This document shows positions 1 through 8,063 of a stretch of 64,000 bases of DNA, piece by piece. The notes beneath the pieces were generated by a model. That model did no database searches and had not been told where the DNA came from. It was given only the letters and a program-made list of their open reading frames with translations. The position numbers and the translations under genes are program-made. Source of the stretch: JAJRTE01 sp964418585 (GTDB lineage Bacteria > Myxococcota_A > UBA796 > JAJRTE01); contig CAYQMG010000137.1 in NCBI GenBank assembly GCA_964418585.1, positions 17,033 through 81,032 on the forward strand. Direction: 5' to 3'. Numbering within the stretch: the first letter of the stretch is position 1; every line of letters starts with the position of its first letter.

Positions 1-1
1 A

Positions 2-2584
2 CCAGGTGTCAACGAAGTGAACAGCATGGGAGGATTCGTTCGGCTCATTCAGGTGCGCGTAAGCCCGGAGCGGCTTCTGGAATACGGATTGACCCTCCCG
101 GAAATCGTGGACTCGGTGGCCCGCAACAACGCCAACGCAGGCGGCAGTTTCATCACTCGAGGCTGGGAGCAGGAAAACGTGCGGAGCGTCGGCCTGTTTT
201 CGACCATGGACGACATTCGCGACGTGGTGGTTCGAGCCGAAGATGGAACGCCGGTCTACCTGTCCGAGGTTGCCGACGTGGTCGAGAGTTCGATGGCCCG
301 GATGGGTGCGGTGACCCGCGATGGGCAAGGGGAAGCGGTGGCCGGGATGGTCATCATGCTCAAGGGCGAGAACTCCAAGGAGGTGGTGGAGCGGGTCAAG
401 GCGGCTCTTCCATCCATTCAGAAAGCGTTGCCGGAAGGAGTCCAGATCGATGTCTACTATGACCGGACCGATCTGATTGAGGCCGTCATCGGCACGGTCA
501 CCGGTGCGTTGCTCCAGGGCGGCATCTTCGTGGTCCTCGTCCTGTTCTTGCTCATCGGCAACCTACGTTCCGCCCTGGTCGTGGCGACCAGCCTGCCACT
601 GACCGCGCTCGCCGCCTTCATCGCCATGGACGGTGCCGCGGTAACCGCCAACCTGATGAGCCTCGGGGGACTGGCCATCGCCATCGGAATGGTCGTGGAC
701 GGCTCAATTGTGGTGACCGAGAACGTGGTGCGTCACCTCAAGGAGAACCGGAACCGACCCTTGCTCGAGGTCGTGATCGGGGCCACTCGGGAGGTGGCCC
801 GCCCGGTGCTTTTCTCCATTCTCATCATCGTGCTCGTCTTCGTGCCGCTGCTCACCCTGGGCGGCATGGAGGGCAAGATGTTTGCACCGCTGGCCAAGAC
901 CATGGTGTTCGCCATGCTCGGCTCCCTCCTGGTGGCCTTGACCATCGTGCCCATGATCCTCACCTTCTTGATGGGCAAAGGGGTGGGGACCCGGGAACCC
1001 AGGGCGTTCCTCTGGCTCCAGCGACTCTATCTGCGCGGCCTCCGAAAGGTGGTCGCCCGGCCCGGCATCACCGCAGCCGTCGCCGCCTTGCTCCTGGTTG
1101 GCACCATTGCCGCCATTCCACTGCTCGGGACCGAGTTCCTGCCACAACTCGACGAGGGCGCCATCGCCATCAACGCCGTGCGCCTCCCCAATGCATCGGT
1201 GGAAGGTTCCCTGGAGGTCAGTTCGTTCATCGAAAAGGAATTGCTCTCCTTCCCCGAGGTGCAGACTGTGGTCAGCAAGACCGGACGGGCCGAAATCTCC
1301 GAGGACCCGATGGGACCGGAGCAGAACGACATCCTCGTCATGCTTCATCCAGAGTCGGAATGGACCACCGGGCGAACCAAGGAAGACCTGGTCGCGGCCA
1401 TGCAGGACCGCCTCGCCAGCATCCCGGGACTCCGGTTGTCTTTCAGTCAGCCCATTGCGCTCCGGGTCAACGAACTCATCTCAGGCGTGAAAAGCGACCT
1501 GGCGGTCAAGATCTTCGGCGAAGACCTGGATGTGCTCAAGAAAAACGCCGACCGTATCGCCGCTGTCCTCGGTGGCATCGAGGGCGCCGAAGACATCCGG
1601 GTGGAGCAAGTCACCGGGTTCACCCAACTCGACATCGTCCCGGACCGGCGGGCCATGGCCCGGTACAGACTCAACATGGCCGACATCAATGACGTGGTGG
1701 AGACCGCGGTGGGTGGAAAGATCGCCACCACCTTCATTGATGGCCAGATGAGATTCGGCGTCCAGGTTCGTTTCCCCGAAGACGCCCGCCGGGACATCGC
1801 CACACTGGAACGTATCCTGCTCCCCACCCCTTCCGGCGCACGTGTACCCCTCGGCGAGGTGGCCTCGATCGTGCGCGTCGAGGGACCTGCGCAGGTGAGC
1901 CGGGAGAACAACATGCGGCGGGTGGTCGTGGAGGCGAACATTCGCGGACGGGATCTGGGCGGATTCGTCGCCGAGGCACAGGAAAAGTTGGCGGACATCA
2001 CCGAGGCTCTGCCCCCCGGCTACTGGATCGAGTATGGCGGCACATTCGAAAATCAGCAGCGGGCCATGGCCCGGCTCGCCGTGGTCGTCCCCCTCTCCGT
2101 CATGCTCGTCTTCTTCATGCTCGTCTCCGCCCTCGGCTCCTTGAAAACCGCTGGCCTCGTGCTCGTCAACCTCCCCTTCGCACTCGTCGGCGGAATCGCA
2201 TCCATGCTGCTCCTCGGTATCACCCTCAACGTCCCCTCCACCGTCGGATTCATCGCCCTGTTCGGCGTCGCCGTCCAGAATGGAACCGTGCTGGTCACCT
2301 TCATCAACCAGCTCCGCCAAAGGGGACGTTCGGTGGACAACGCCGTGATCGAGGCGTGTGGACTCCGCTTCCGCGCACTCCTCATGACCGCCGCCACCAC
2401 CGTGCTCGGACTCCTCCCCATGGTCTACGCCGTCGGCCCCGGCGCCGAAGTCCAGAGACCCCTCGCCGTCGTGGTCATCGGAGGCCTGTTCACCGCCACC
2501 ACCCTCACCCTCTTCGTCCTGCCGTCCTTCTACCGATGGATCGCTCCGGACCTCCCACAGATCCCGGCGGCAACCCGGTCCTGA
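2..2584 (+). CDS. CusA/CzcA-like heavy-metal RND efflux pump, 5'-truncated by window edge
   Basis: Inner-membrane proton-driven RND transporter of the heavy-metal efflux class, which works with a periplasmic adaptor and an outer-membrane channel. The frame is open to the left edge. The residues encoded just before and after the first in-frame GTG (position 17) match the conserved CusA-type PGVxEVNSxGGF segment, so translation starts outside the window. About 860 codons remain of a usual ~1040. Counting from the GTG, hydrophobic helices run from about residue 163. The TM4 motif GMVVDGSIVVTEN carries the proton-relay Asp at about residue 228. A second helix block fills the last ~170 residues, as expected for the duplicated RND fold. 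The HME class is clear, but the metal cannot be told from this part. Adaptor and channel genes would lie upstream. Confidence 0.93.
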   Translation, partial: PGVNEVNSMGGFVRLIQVRVSPERLLEYGLTLPEIVDSVARNNANAGGSFITRGWEQENVRSVGLFSTMDDIRDVVVRAEDGTPVYLSEVADVVESSMARMGAVTRDGQGEAVAGMVIMLKGENSKEVVERVKAALPSIQKALPEGVQIDVYYDRTDLIEAVIGTVTGALLQGGIFVVLVLFLLIGNLRSALVVATSLPLTALAAFIAMDGAAVTANLMSLGGLAIAIGMVVDGSIVVTENVVRHLKENRNRPLLEVVIGATREVARPVLFSILIIVLVFVPLLTLGGMEGKMFAPLAKTMVFAMLGSLLVALTIVPMILTFLMGKGVGTREPRAFLWLQRLYLRGLRKVVARPGITAAVAALLLVGTIAAIPLLGTEFLPQLDEGAIAINAVRLPNASVEGSLEVSSFIEKELLSFPEVQTVVSKTGRAEISEDPMGPEQNDILVMLHPESEWTTGRTKEDLVAAMQDRLASIPGLRLSFSQPIALRVNELISGVKSDLAVKIFGEDLDVLKKNADRIAAVLGGIEGAEDIRVEQVTGFTQLDIVPDRRAMARYRLNMADINDVVETAVGGKIATTFIDGQMRFGVQVRFPEDARRDIATLERILLPTPSGARVPLGEVASIVRVEGPAQVSRENNMRRVVVEANIRGRDLGGFVAEAQEKLADITEALPPGYWIEYGGTFENQQRAMARLAVVVPLSVMLVFFMLVSALGSLKTAGLVLVNLPFALVGGIASMLLLGITLNVPSTVGFIALFGVAVQNGTVLVTFINQLRQRGRSVDNAVIEACGLRFRALLMTAATTVLGLLPMVYAVGPGAEVQRPLAVVVIGGLFTATTLTLFVLPSFYRWIAPDLPQIPAATRS

Positions 2585-2845
2585 CCCGCAACACAGGCCG
2601 TGCCGCAATACGCCACCCTTCACCTCCAGTCCTTCGGGGCGGGGTGAGAACCTTGCATCTCCTTGCCCGGCATCGGATATTCCATTCGGCCCTTGCGCAT
2701 GGCAGATAAAGATGCTAAAGATCGAGAGGATTTGTCGAGCTTTCTCGAAAAATCACTGGTCCGCGTTCCCCCGGTCGCCGCGCACGCCCTTTCCCACGAC
2801 ACGACACCGGTCGAATGCCACCAGCGCAACCCAGCGTGGCATCTG

Positions 2846-4270
2846 ATGAAAACCCCTGTTAGCCTGTTCATGCCGGCCATGTTCGTTCCGTTGCTGGTCT
2901 GCACTGCGGCCTCGAGGCGCCTGGAGGGCGCCGAGGGGGCGAGTGAGGGGGAGCATGGGGTCACCTGGGCCACGGTTCAGGGGTCCTACCGTGTGAGGGC
3001 GGCGGTCGGGGGTGTCGAAGACGAAGGGGGGGATGGGGCATATCTACCGGCCGAGGCGGTGCCGGAACGCGATCATGATGTTCGGTTGCTGGCCGACGGA
3101 GGTTACACCGGGCCGGGTGAGCGCTTTACGTTCACGGCGTCTGTGGGGATCTGGTACGACGTGGACGGTGTGACTCCGGGTGCAGTGGCGACCTTTGCCT
3201 CCCTGTACGACACTCCGCAACCGTGGGCGAACGTGCTGTCACTCGTTGCCGGGTACCGTTTTGCGGGTCGGGCGGGCGAGGTTTGGGGCGGACGGCTGAC
3301 CACGCCGATGGGGCTTCCAGGTACGTTCGATGGCGCGTCTGTTTCGGTGGCGCCTGGGTCTGGTCGGGTGAGGTTCGTGGCTTTTGGAGGGCGGAGCGTT
3401 CACTTTTTCGAGATGGACGCAGGATTGTTCGAGGACTGGCTGGGTTCGTTGGGAGCGGTCGTGGACCTGGGGGAGCGGGCGAGGCTGGAAATCGACTACC
3501 GGTATACGCGGGAGGACGTTTCGTCGAGCGTGGACGATCGGGCGACGGTGGTCGATCATACGTACGGAGTCCAGCTTTTCGGGCGGTGTGGGCGGGGGGT
3601 GATGGGGCGGGTCTTTGTCCGGGGGCTCGGGGGGGCCGTGTCTCACGCCGGGGGGCGCGGCCGACTCGTGGCCTCGAGTGGCTTTTTGGGGGTGGACCTG
3701 TCCTTGGCGGCCCAGTTGGTGGCGCTCGACGAGGTCAATGAGCAACTGGATCCCTACTATGCGGTGCTGGGCCGGAGCAACCCGAACATTCGTTGGGCCA
3801 TGGATGCCTGGCGCCGGGAGGATACGGGGAAAGGGGTCGTCGCGCTGCACGCCGGATGGAGTGGACGACGTCTGCTGTCCGGGGAAGAAGGGCCGTTCAA
3901 CCGCAATCTGTCGCGGTTTTACCTGCTTGGAGACGGTGCAGACCTGTTTGGAAAAGGGGTGGGCCTCGGCGCGTCGTTGGCGCGACACCAGGCGGGGCGG
4001 TCGGACGCGGGCACAGAACAAGGGGTGACCACGGTGGGAGGGTGGCTGTCCTGGGCACGGTCGGGATGGCATGTTGAGGCCGGAAGCGATTACCAGTCGT
4101 TCAAGTACGACTATTTTCAGGACATCCAGGAACAGGAATCCGTCCGCACCTGGTTTCTCCGGCTTGGCTGGGACCCGCTTCCAGGGCTGCGGGTGAGTGC
4201 GCGCTACACGTTCGAACGGTCGGACCGGGATTATCATACGCTGTTCCTTGCCCTGACCAGACGTTTCTGA
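2846..4270 (+). CDS. Outer-membrane beta-barrel protein of a porin-cytochrome conduit
   Basis: 474-residue exported protein. I chose the ATG at 2846 because a signal peptide follows at once (MKTPVSLFMPAMFVPLLVCTAA); an in-frame upstream start at 2663 would add 61 implausible residues. The mature part is rich in alternating polar/hydrophobic strands with Tyr, Trp and Gly, and it ends in a strand with C-terminal Phe (LALTRRF), the usual BAM signal of outer-membrane barrels. There are no haem motifs. It is followed after 12 nt by an 11-haem cytochrome and then by a haem lipoprotein, the order seen in porin-cytochrome complexes (OmbB/MtrB-like role of sheathing a cytochrome through the outer membrane). 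The barrel assignment is strong, the MtrB-like role is from context, and sequence homology to MtrB or OmbB cannot be seen by eye. A weak promoter-like TTGCGC-17-TAAAGA lies at 2693-2721. Confidence 0.72.
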   Translation: MKTPVSLFMPAMFVPLLVCTAASRRLEGAEGASEGEHGVTWATVQGSYRVRAAVGGVEDEGGDGAYLPAEAVPERDHDVRLLADGGYTGPGERFTFTASVGIWYDVDGVTPGAVATFASLYDTPQPWANVLSLVAGYRFAGRAGEVWGGRLTTPMGLPGTFDGASVSVAPGSGRVRFVAFGGRSVHFFEMDAGLFEDWLGSLGAVVDLGERARLEIDYRYTREDVSSSVDDRATVVDHTYGVQLFGRCGRGVMGRVFVRGLGGAVSHAGGRGRLVASSGFLGVDLSLAAQLVALDEVNEQLDPYYAVLGRSNPNIRWAMDAWRREDTGKGVVALHAGWSGRRLLSGEEGPFNRNLSRFYLLGDGADLFGKGVGLGASLARHQAGRSDAGTEQGVTTVGGWLSWARSGWHVEAGSDYQSFKYDYFQDIQEQESVRTWFLRLGWDPLPGLRVSARYTFERSDRDYHTLFLALTRRF

Positions 4271-4282
4271 CTGGAGGATCTC

Positions 4283-5113
4283 ATGCAACCATCCCCCTTG
4301 CGTGTGTTCGCCTTTCTTTTGACCGCCTTGCTGGTGATCGCCGTGGCGGTTCAGGCGGAAGAGCCCGAGGGTGGGGTTGTGTTTCATCACCGGGTGCACC
4401 TGGACGAGGGACTCGAGTGTCAGGACTGTCATGATGTCAGCCGGAATCGACCGGTGCTGGACCGGGAGATATGCACCGACTGTCACGACGAGACGCCGAC
4501 GGGTTTCCGACTGCCGCTCCGGGCGTTGAGGCTTCCGTTTCAGTTCTTGCACGTGAAGCACTCGAGGCGGTTTGATTGCCGGACGTGCCATCAGGGCACG
4601 GTGGCGGAGCAGCAGGCGGCAGGGCGGGTGATGGTGGAGTATGGTGCCTGCATGGCATGCCACCGGGCACGGGGGGCGCCGGTGGTGGGGACACGTTGCG
4701 TGCAATGTCACGGGGAGGACCGCGCTCGAGTGCGGCCTGGTGATCACCGTGCAGGATGGCTGGAACAGCACGGGAAAGAGAGTCGGTGGCGGTCGGTGAA
4801 GGCGCACGGAAAAACGTGTGGTCAGTGTCACCGAACCGACACCTGCCGTTCTTGTCACCGGACGCGGCGTCCGGCGAGTCACACCGCGTTGTGGCGGAAT
4901 CGTCTTCATGGGCTTGAAGCCGGGTGGGATCGTGATGGGTGCAAGACCTGTCACGAGACGGGCACGTGCGTGCAGTGCCACCGTACGACGCGGCCGCAAA
5001 ACCACGCGGGGTCGTGGTTGTCTGTGCATCCGTTGGTGGCCGGTAGTGTTGGCAACGAAACCTGTCGAGTCTGTCACACCCCCGGTTTTTGCACCGGGTG
5101 CCACGAGGGGTGA
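4283..5113 (+). CDS. Periplasmic 11-haem c-type cytochrome
   Basis: 276 residues with an N-terminal signal peptide ending near AVQAEE, then eleven CXXCH haem-binding motifs (CQDCH, CTDCH, CRTCH, CMACH, CVQCH, CGQCH, CRSCH, CKTCH, CVQCH, CRVCH, CTGCH) and many distal His. That is one haem per ~23 mature residues, a very dense packing. Two motifs (CGQCH and CRSCH) are separated by only four residues. There is no lipobox, so it is probably soluble and periplasmic, or plugged into the barrel like MtrA or OmaB (usually 8-10 haems). The Shine-Dalgarno CTGGAGG precedes the ATG. It sits 12 nt after the barrel gene and 11 nt before the lipoprotein cytochrome, so the three are almost certainly one operon. 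Confidence 0.92.
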   Translation: MQPSPLRVFAFLLTALLVIAVAVQAEEPEGGVVFHHRVHLDEGLECQDCHDVSRNRPVLDREICTDCHDETPTGFRLPLRALRLPFQFLHVKHSRRFDCRTCHQGTVAEQQAAGRVMVEYGACMACHRARGAPVVGTRCVQCHGEDRARVRPGDHRAGWLEQHGKESRWRSVKAHGKTCGQCHRTDTCRSCHRTRRPASHTALWRNRLHGLEAGWDRDGCKTCHETGTCVQCHRTTRPQNHAGSWLSVHPLVAGSVGNETCRVCHTPGFCTGCHEG

Positions 5114-5124
5114 AGAGGATGTGC

Positions 5125-6333
5125 ATGGGGCTTGACGCCGCATGGCGAGGGGGATTGTTGGCGCTGGGCGCTGGTGCGGTGGCGCTCGGTCTTGGGATTG
5201 TGCTGACGGGTTGTCCCTACGATCCCTTGGCCGACGGGTTGCCCGGATCCATCACCTGTCACGATTGCCATGGGAGTGAGGCCGGCCCGGCGCCTCCCCG
5301 GTCGGTGGAAGGGGCGACCGAGACCACGGACATCGCAGTGGGCGCACACCAGAGTCATTTGTTCGGAGACGCCGACCAGCAAGCTGCCATGTGTGCAGAG
5401 TGCCACGTGGTGCCCGAGCGTGTGGACGACCCGGGTCACGTGGACGGGTATCCACCGGAAGTGACCTTCGGGGTCCTGGCGGGCGCTGGTGGGTTGAATC
5501 CTGAGTGGGATCGGGAAGCGGTGCGGTGTACCAACGTTTACTGTCACGGTGCCTCCCTGGGAGACGGTGGCGCCGTGCCGATCTGGACCGTTGTGGACGG
5601 CACCCAGGCCGCCTGCGGCACCTGTCACGGAACGCCTCCCGAGGTGACTTCGGGGGGCGCAGCACACCCTCCATATTCGAACTGCTGGACCTGCCATCCG
5701 GACACCGTGCTGGCAGACGGGGCTCTCGATCCGGAGAGTGGGACCCACATCGACGGTGTCGTCGAAATTGGAGACCTGGCATGCAATGCCTGTCATGGAG
5801 ACGATGAGAGTCCAGCGCCTCCTCCGGACACCTCGGGCAATACAGATACCTCGGCTCCAGGCGTCGGGGCACATCGCTCTCATCTCGGACCTTCCGACTG
5901 GCATGCGGAGGTGGCGTGCAACGAGTGCCACCTGGTGCCCGAGGCCATGCCCGACCCGGGTCACGTGGATTCCGCCCTGCCTGCCGAGGTCGTCTTCGGC
6001 GACCGTGCCACCGCTGGTGGGACTGCCGAGCCGGTCTACGACCCGAACGCGCATTCCTGCAATGGCATGTATTGCCACGGTTACACCCTGTTCGATGGCG
6101 GTCCTCCCTCGCCTCCTGTGTGGACGGCCGTGGGGACCGGGGTGGCCGATTGTGGTACCTGTCACGGGCTTCCACCTGCGGCGCCGCACCTCCAGTTGGA
6201 CACCTGCGACGTGTGCCACGGGTGTGTGGTGGATGACCAGCAGGCGATCGTGCCCGGGCGAGCCTACCTTCACATCAATGGTGAGGTCAATCTGGAGCCG
6301 GTGGACGCCTGTCCCGGACCACCCCAGCCGTGA
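5125..6333 (+). CDS. Lipoprotein decahaem cytochrome, CxxxxCH/CxxCH family
   Basis: 402 residues. Start 5125 is preferred: GAAGAGG lies just upstream, and a lipoprotein signal ends in the lipobox LTGC. The ATG at 5119 has no room for a ribosome site. Eight CXXCH motifs and two CX4CH motifs (CTNVYCH, CNGMYCH) give ten haem sites. The haem region is a tandem duplication: each half has CXXCH, CXECH followed by VPE, CX4CH and then CGTCHGxPP, the signature of the Geobacter CxxxxCH/CxxCH family that includes OmcB-like outer-surface cytochromes. As a lipoprotein beside a barrel and a periplasmic cytochrome it is the natural outer-face terminal reductase of the conduit. The physiological acceptor (metal oxide, electrode, partner cell) cannot be told from sequence. 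Confidence 0.9.
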   Translation: MGLDAAWRGGLLALGAGAVALGLGIVLTGCPYDPLADGLPGSITCHDCHGSEAGPAPPRSVEGATETTDIAVGAHQSHLFGDADQQAAMCAECHVVPERVDDPGHVDGYPPEVTFGVLAGAGGLNPEWDREAVRCTNVYCHGASLGDGGAVPIWTVVDGTQAACGTCHGTPPEVTSGGAAHPPYSNCWTCHPDTVLADGALDPESGTHIDGVVEIGDLACNACHGDDESPAPPPDTSGNTDTSAPGVGAHRSHLGPSDWHAEVACNECHLVPEAMPDPGHVDSALPAEVVFGDRATAGGTAEPVYDPNAHSCNGMYCHGYTLFDGGPPSPPVWTAVGTGVADCGTCHGLPPAAPHLQLDTCDVCHGCVVDDQQAIVPGRAYLHINGEVNLEPVDACPGPPQP

Positions 6334-6498
6334 CGACCGGGACAAACAACGGCCCGGGGCCTGCGGGACCCGAATGAGGCGCGGTCCGTGCCCGGCCATG
6401 GTAGACTGCGGGCGTTCGGGCATTTCGGGTGGACGGGCGGTGGGCCGGTCCCTGATCCACGTCCGGTCTGAGGCTGTGGCCTGGAGGAGGAAAAACAG

Positions 6499-7953
6499 AT
6501 GATGGAAAACGACGAACCCGAACCTTCCTCGAGTCCCTGGTGGGCCCCGGTGTTTCGCGCGGTCATGGCCAGTCGGGTGGCTCTGGGCGCTGTTGCCACG
6601 GTCACCGTGAGTGGGTGCTTGCTGGCCCTGGTGATCGTTGCAGAGTTCAGTGGCTTCGAGATCGACCAGTACTCAGCCCTGGTCGCCTACACGATGCTCC
6701 CTGCCTGTTTTGTCGCCGGCCTGCTCGTGCTCCCGGGCGGTATCTTGCTCGGACGGCGGAAAGCGGCCAGGCAGCAGGCCATCGGCGACCCGCTCGTGCT
6801 CGATCTTCGGCAGCCCTGGTTGTGGCGTGCCGCCGGGTTTTTCACCGTGGCCACGGCGGTCAACATCGTGCTCCTCGCGTCGGCGTCCTACCAGGGCTAC
6901 CACTACACCGAAACGGTGGCATTCTGTGGAACGCTTTGTCATACGGTGATGAGGCCCGAGTACACCGCCTATCAAGGGTCCCCGCACAGCCGCGTCAAGT
7001 GTGTGGAGTGCCACATCGGTTCCGGCGCCTCCTGGTTCGTCAAGTCCAAGTTGTCAGGACTCCGGCAGGTTGTTGCGGTGGTGACCGGAGACTATCATAG
7101 GCCCATCCCAACCCCGGTCCACAACCTCCGGCCGGCAAGGGATACCTGCGAACAGTGCCACTGGCCCGCCAAGTTCCACGGAACCAGTATCAAGGCCTGG
7201 CGAAGATACCGCGATGGTGCCCTCGAAACGCCGCTGGTCTCCGCGGTCATGCTCAAGGTGGGCGGGCGCAACCCAAGAACCGGTAAGTATTCCGGTATCC
7301 ACTGGCATGTCTCGGACGACAATCAGGTCTACTATCGTACCGACGACCCCACCCGGGAGGTCATCCCGGAGGTCAAGGTGGTGCGCAGTTCCGGAAAGGA
7401 AACCCTCTTTCGCCACCTGGACCTGCCTTCGCCTCCTCCCGAAACGCCTTGGCGACGGATGGACTGCATCGACTGCCACAACCGGCCCACCCACGGGTTC
7501 GACACCGCCGAGGATGCGGTGGATCGGGCATTCTTCGAAGGCGACCTGGACCGGTCCCTTCCCAACATTCGGGCCGCCGCACTCGAAATCCTCGGCGCCG
7601 AGTATCCCACCAACGACGCCGGCAGAGAAGGCGTCCGAAAGGCGCTCCATGCCTATTACCTGGAACACTACCCGGAGGTCGCTGCGACCAGGAAAGAAAA
7701 CATCGACCGGAGCGCCGAGGCACTCGCTGCGATTTACGGGCGCAACGTTTTCCCCGAAATGAAGGTGACCTGGGGGACCTATCGGAGCAACCTGGGTCAC
7801 AAGCGCGCCCCAGGCTGCTTCCGGTGCCACGACGAGGAACACGAGTCGGAAGACGGCGTCGTGATCGCCCAGGACTGCGACCTGTGCCACGAGATCCTCG
7901 CCGAGGACGAAACCGGGGTTCCCCCCCTCCTCAAGACCCTCGAGGGCACCTGA
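6499..7953 (+). CDS. NapC/NirT-type inner-membrane multihaem quinol dehydrogenase (ImcH-like)
   Basis: 484 residues. A strong ribosome site (GGAGGAGG) precedes the ATG at 6499. Three hydrophobic helices occur at about residues 27-47, 56-78 and 112-130. They are followed by a NapC/NirT segment whose first haem site is CGTLCH (CX3CH) in the context FCGTLCHTVMRPEY, then five CXXCH sites (CVECH, CEQCH, CIDCH, CFRCH, CDLCH). The extra transmembrane helices and long C-terminal haem region resemble Geobacter ImcH, the inner-membrane cytochrome that passes menaquinol electrons to the periplasm during reduction of high-potential extracellular acceptors, rather than short four-haem NrfH or CymA. It lies 165 nt after the conduit genes on the same strand and would complete the path from quinone pool to cell surface. 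Assignment to the family is firm; the ImcH-like role is inferred. Confidence 0.88.
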   Translation: MMENDEPEPSSSPWWAPVFRAVMASRVALGAVATVTVSGCLLALVIVAEFSGFEIDQYSALVAYTMLPACFVAGLLVLPGGILLGRRKAARQQAIGDPLVLDLRQPWLWRAAGFFTVATAVNIVLLASASYQGYHYTETVAFCGTLCHTVMRPEYTAYQGSPHSRVKCVECHIGSGASWFVKSKLSGLRQVVAVVTGDYHRPIPTPVHNLRPARDTCEQCHWPAKFHGTSIKAWRRYRDGALETPLVSAVMLKVGGRNPRTGKYSGIHWHVSDDNQVYYRTDDPTREVIPEVKVVRSSGKETLFRHLDLPSPPPETPWRRMDCIDCHNRPTHGFDTAEDAVDRAFFEGDLDRSLPNIRAAALEILGAEYPTNDAGREGVRKALHAYYLEHYPEVAATRKENIDRSAEALAAIYGRNVFPEMKVTWGTYRSNLGHKRAPGCFRCHDEEHESEDGVVIAQDCDLCHEILAEDETGVPPLLKTLEGT

Positions 7954-8063
7954 TTCCAGCCCCTCGAACCCTTTTCCCTTTCACTCTCCCATCCGGATCG
8001 GCTATCCGAATGAAGTCGAACAGAGGGTACTCACCCAACCTCGCAACGACTCGGGAGGATGCC

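Noticed and set aside
1481..2623. 380-codon minus-strand open frame, His/Glu/Gly-rich
   Set aside because: Antisense of the RND pump gene, which has the expected transmembrane pattern.
3239..5143. 634-codon minus-strand open frame
   Set aside because: Antisense of the barrel and 11-haem cytochrome genes; Pro/His/Arg-rich, no start signal.
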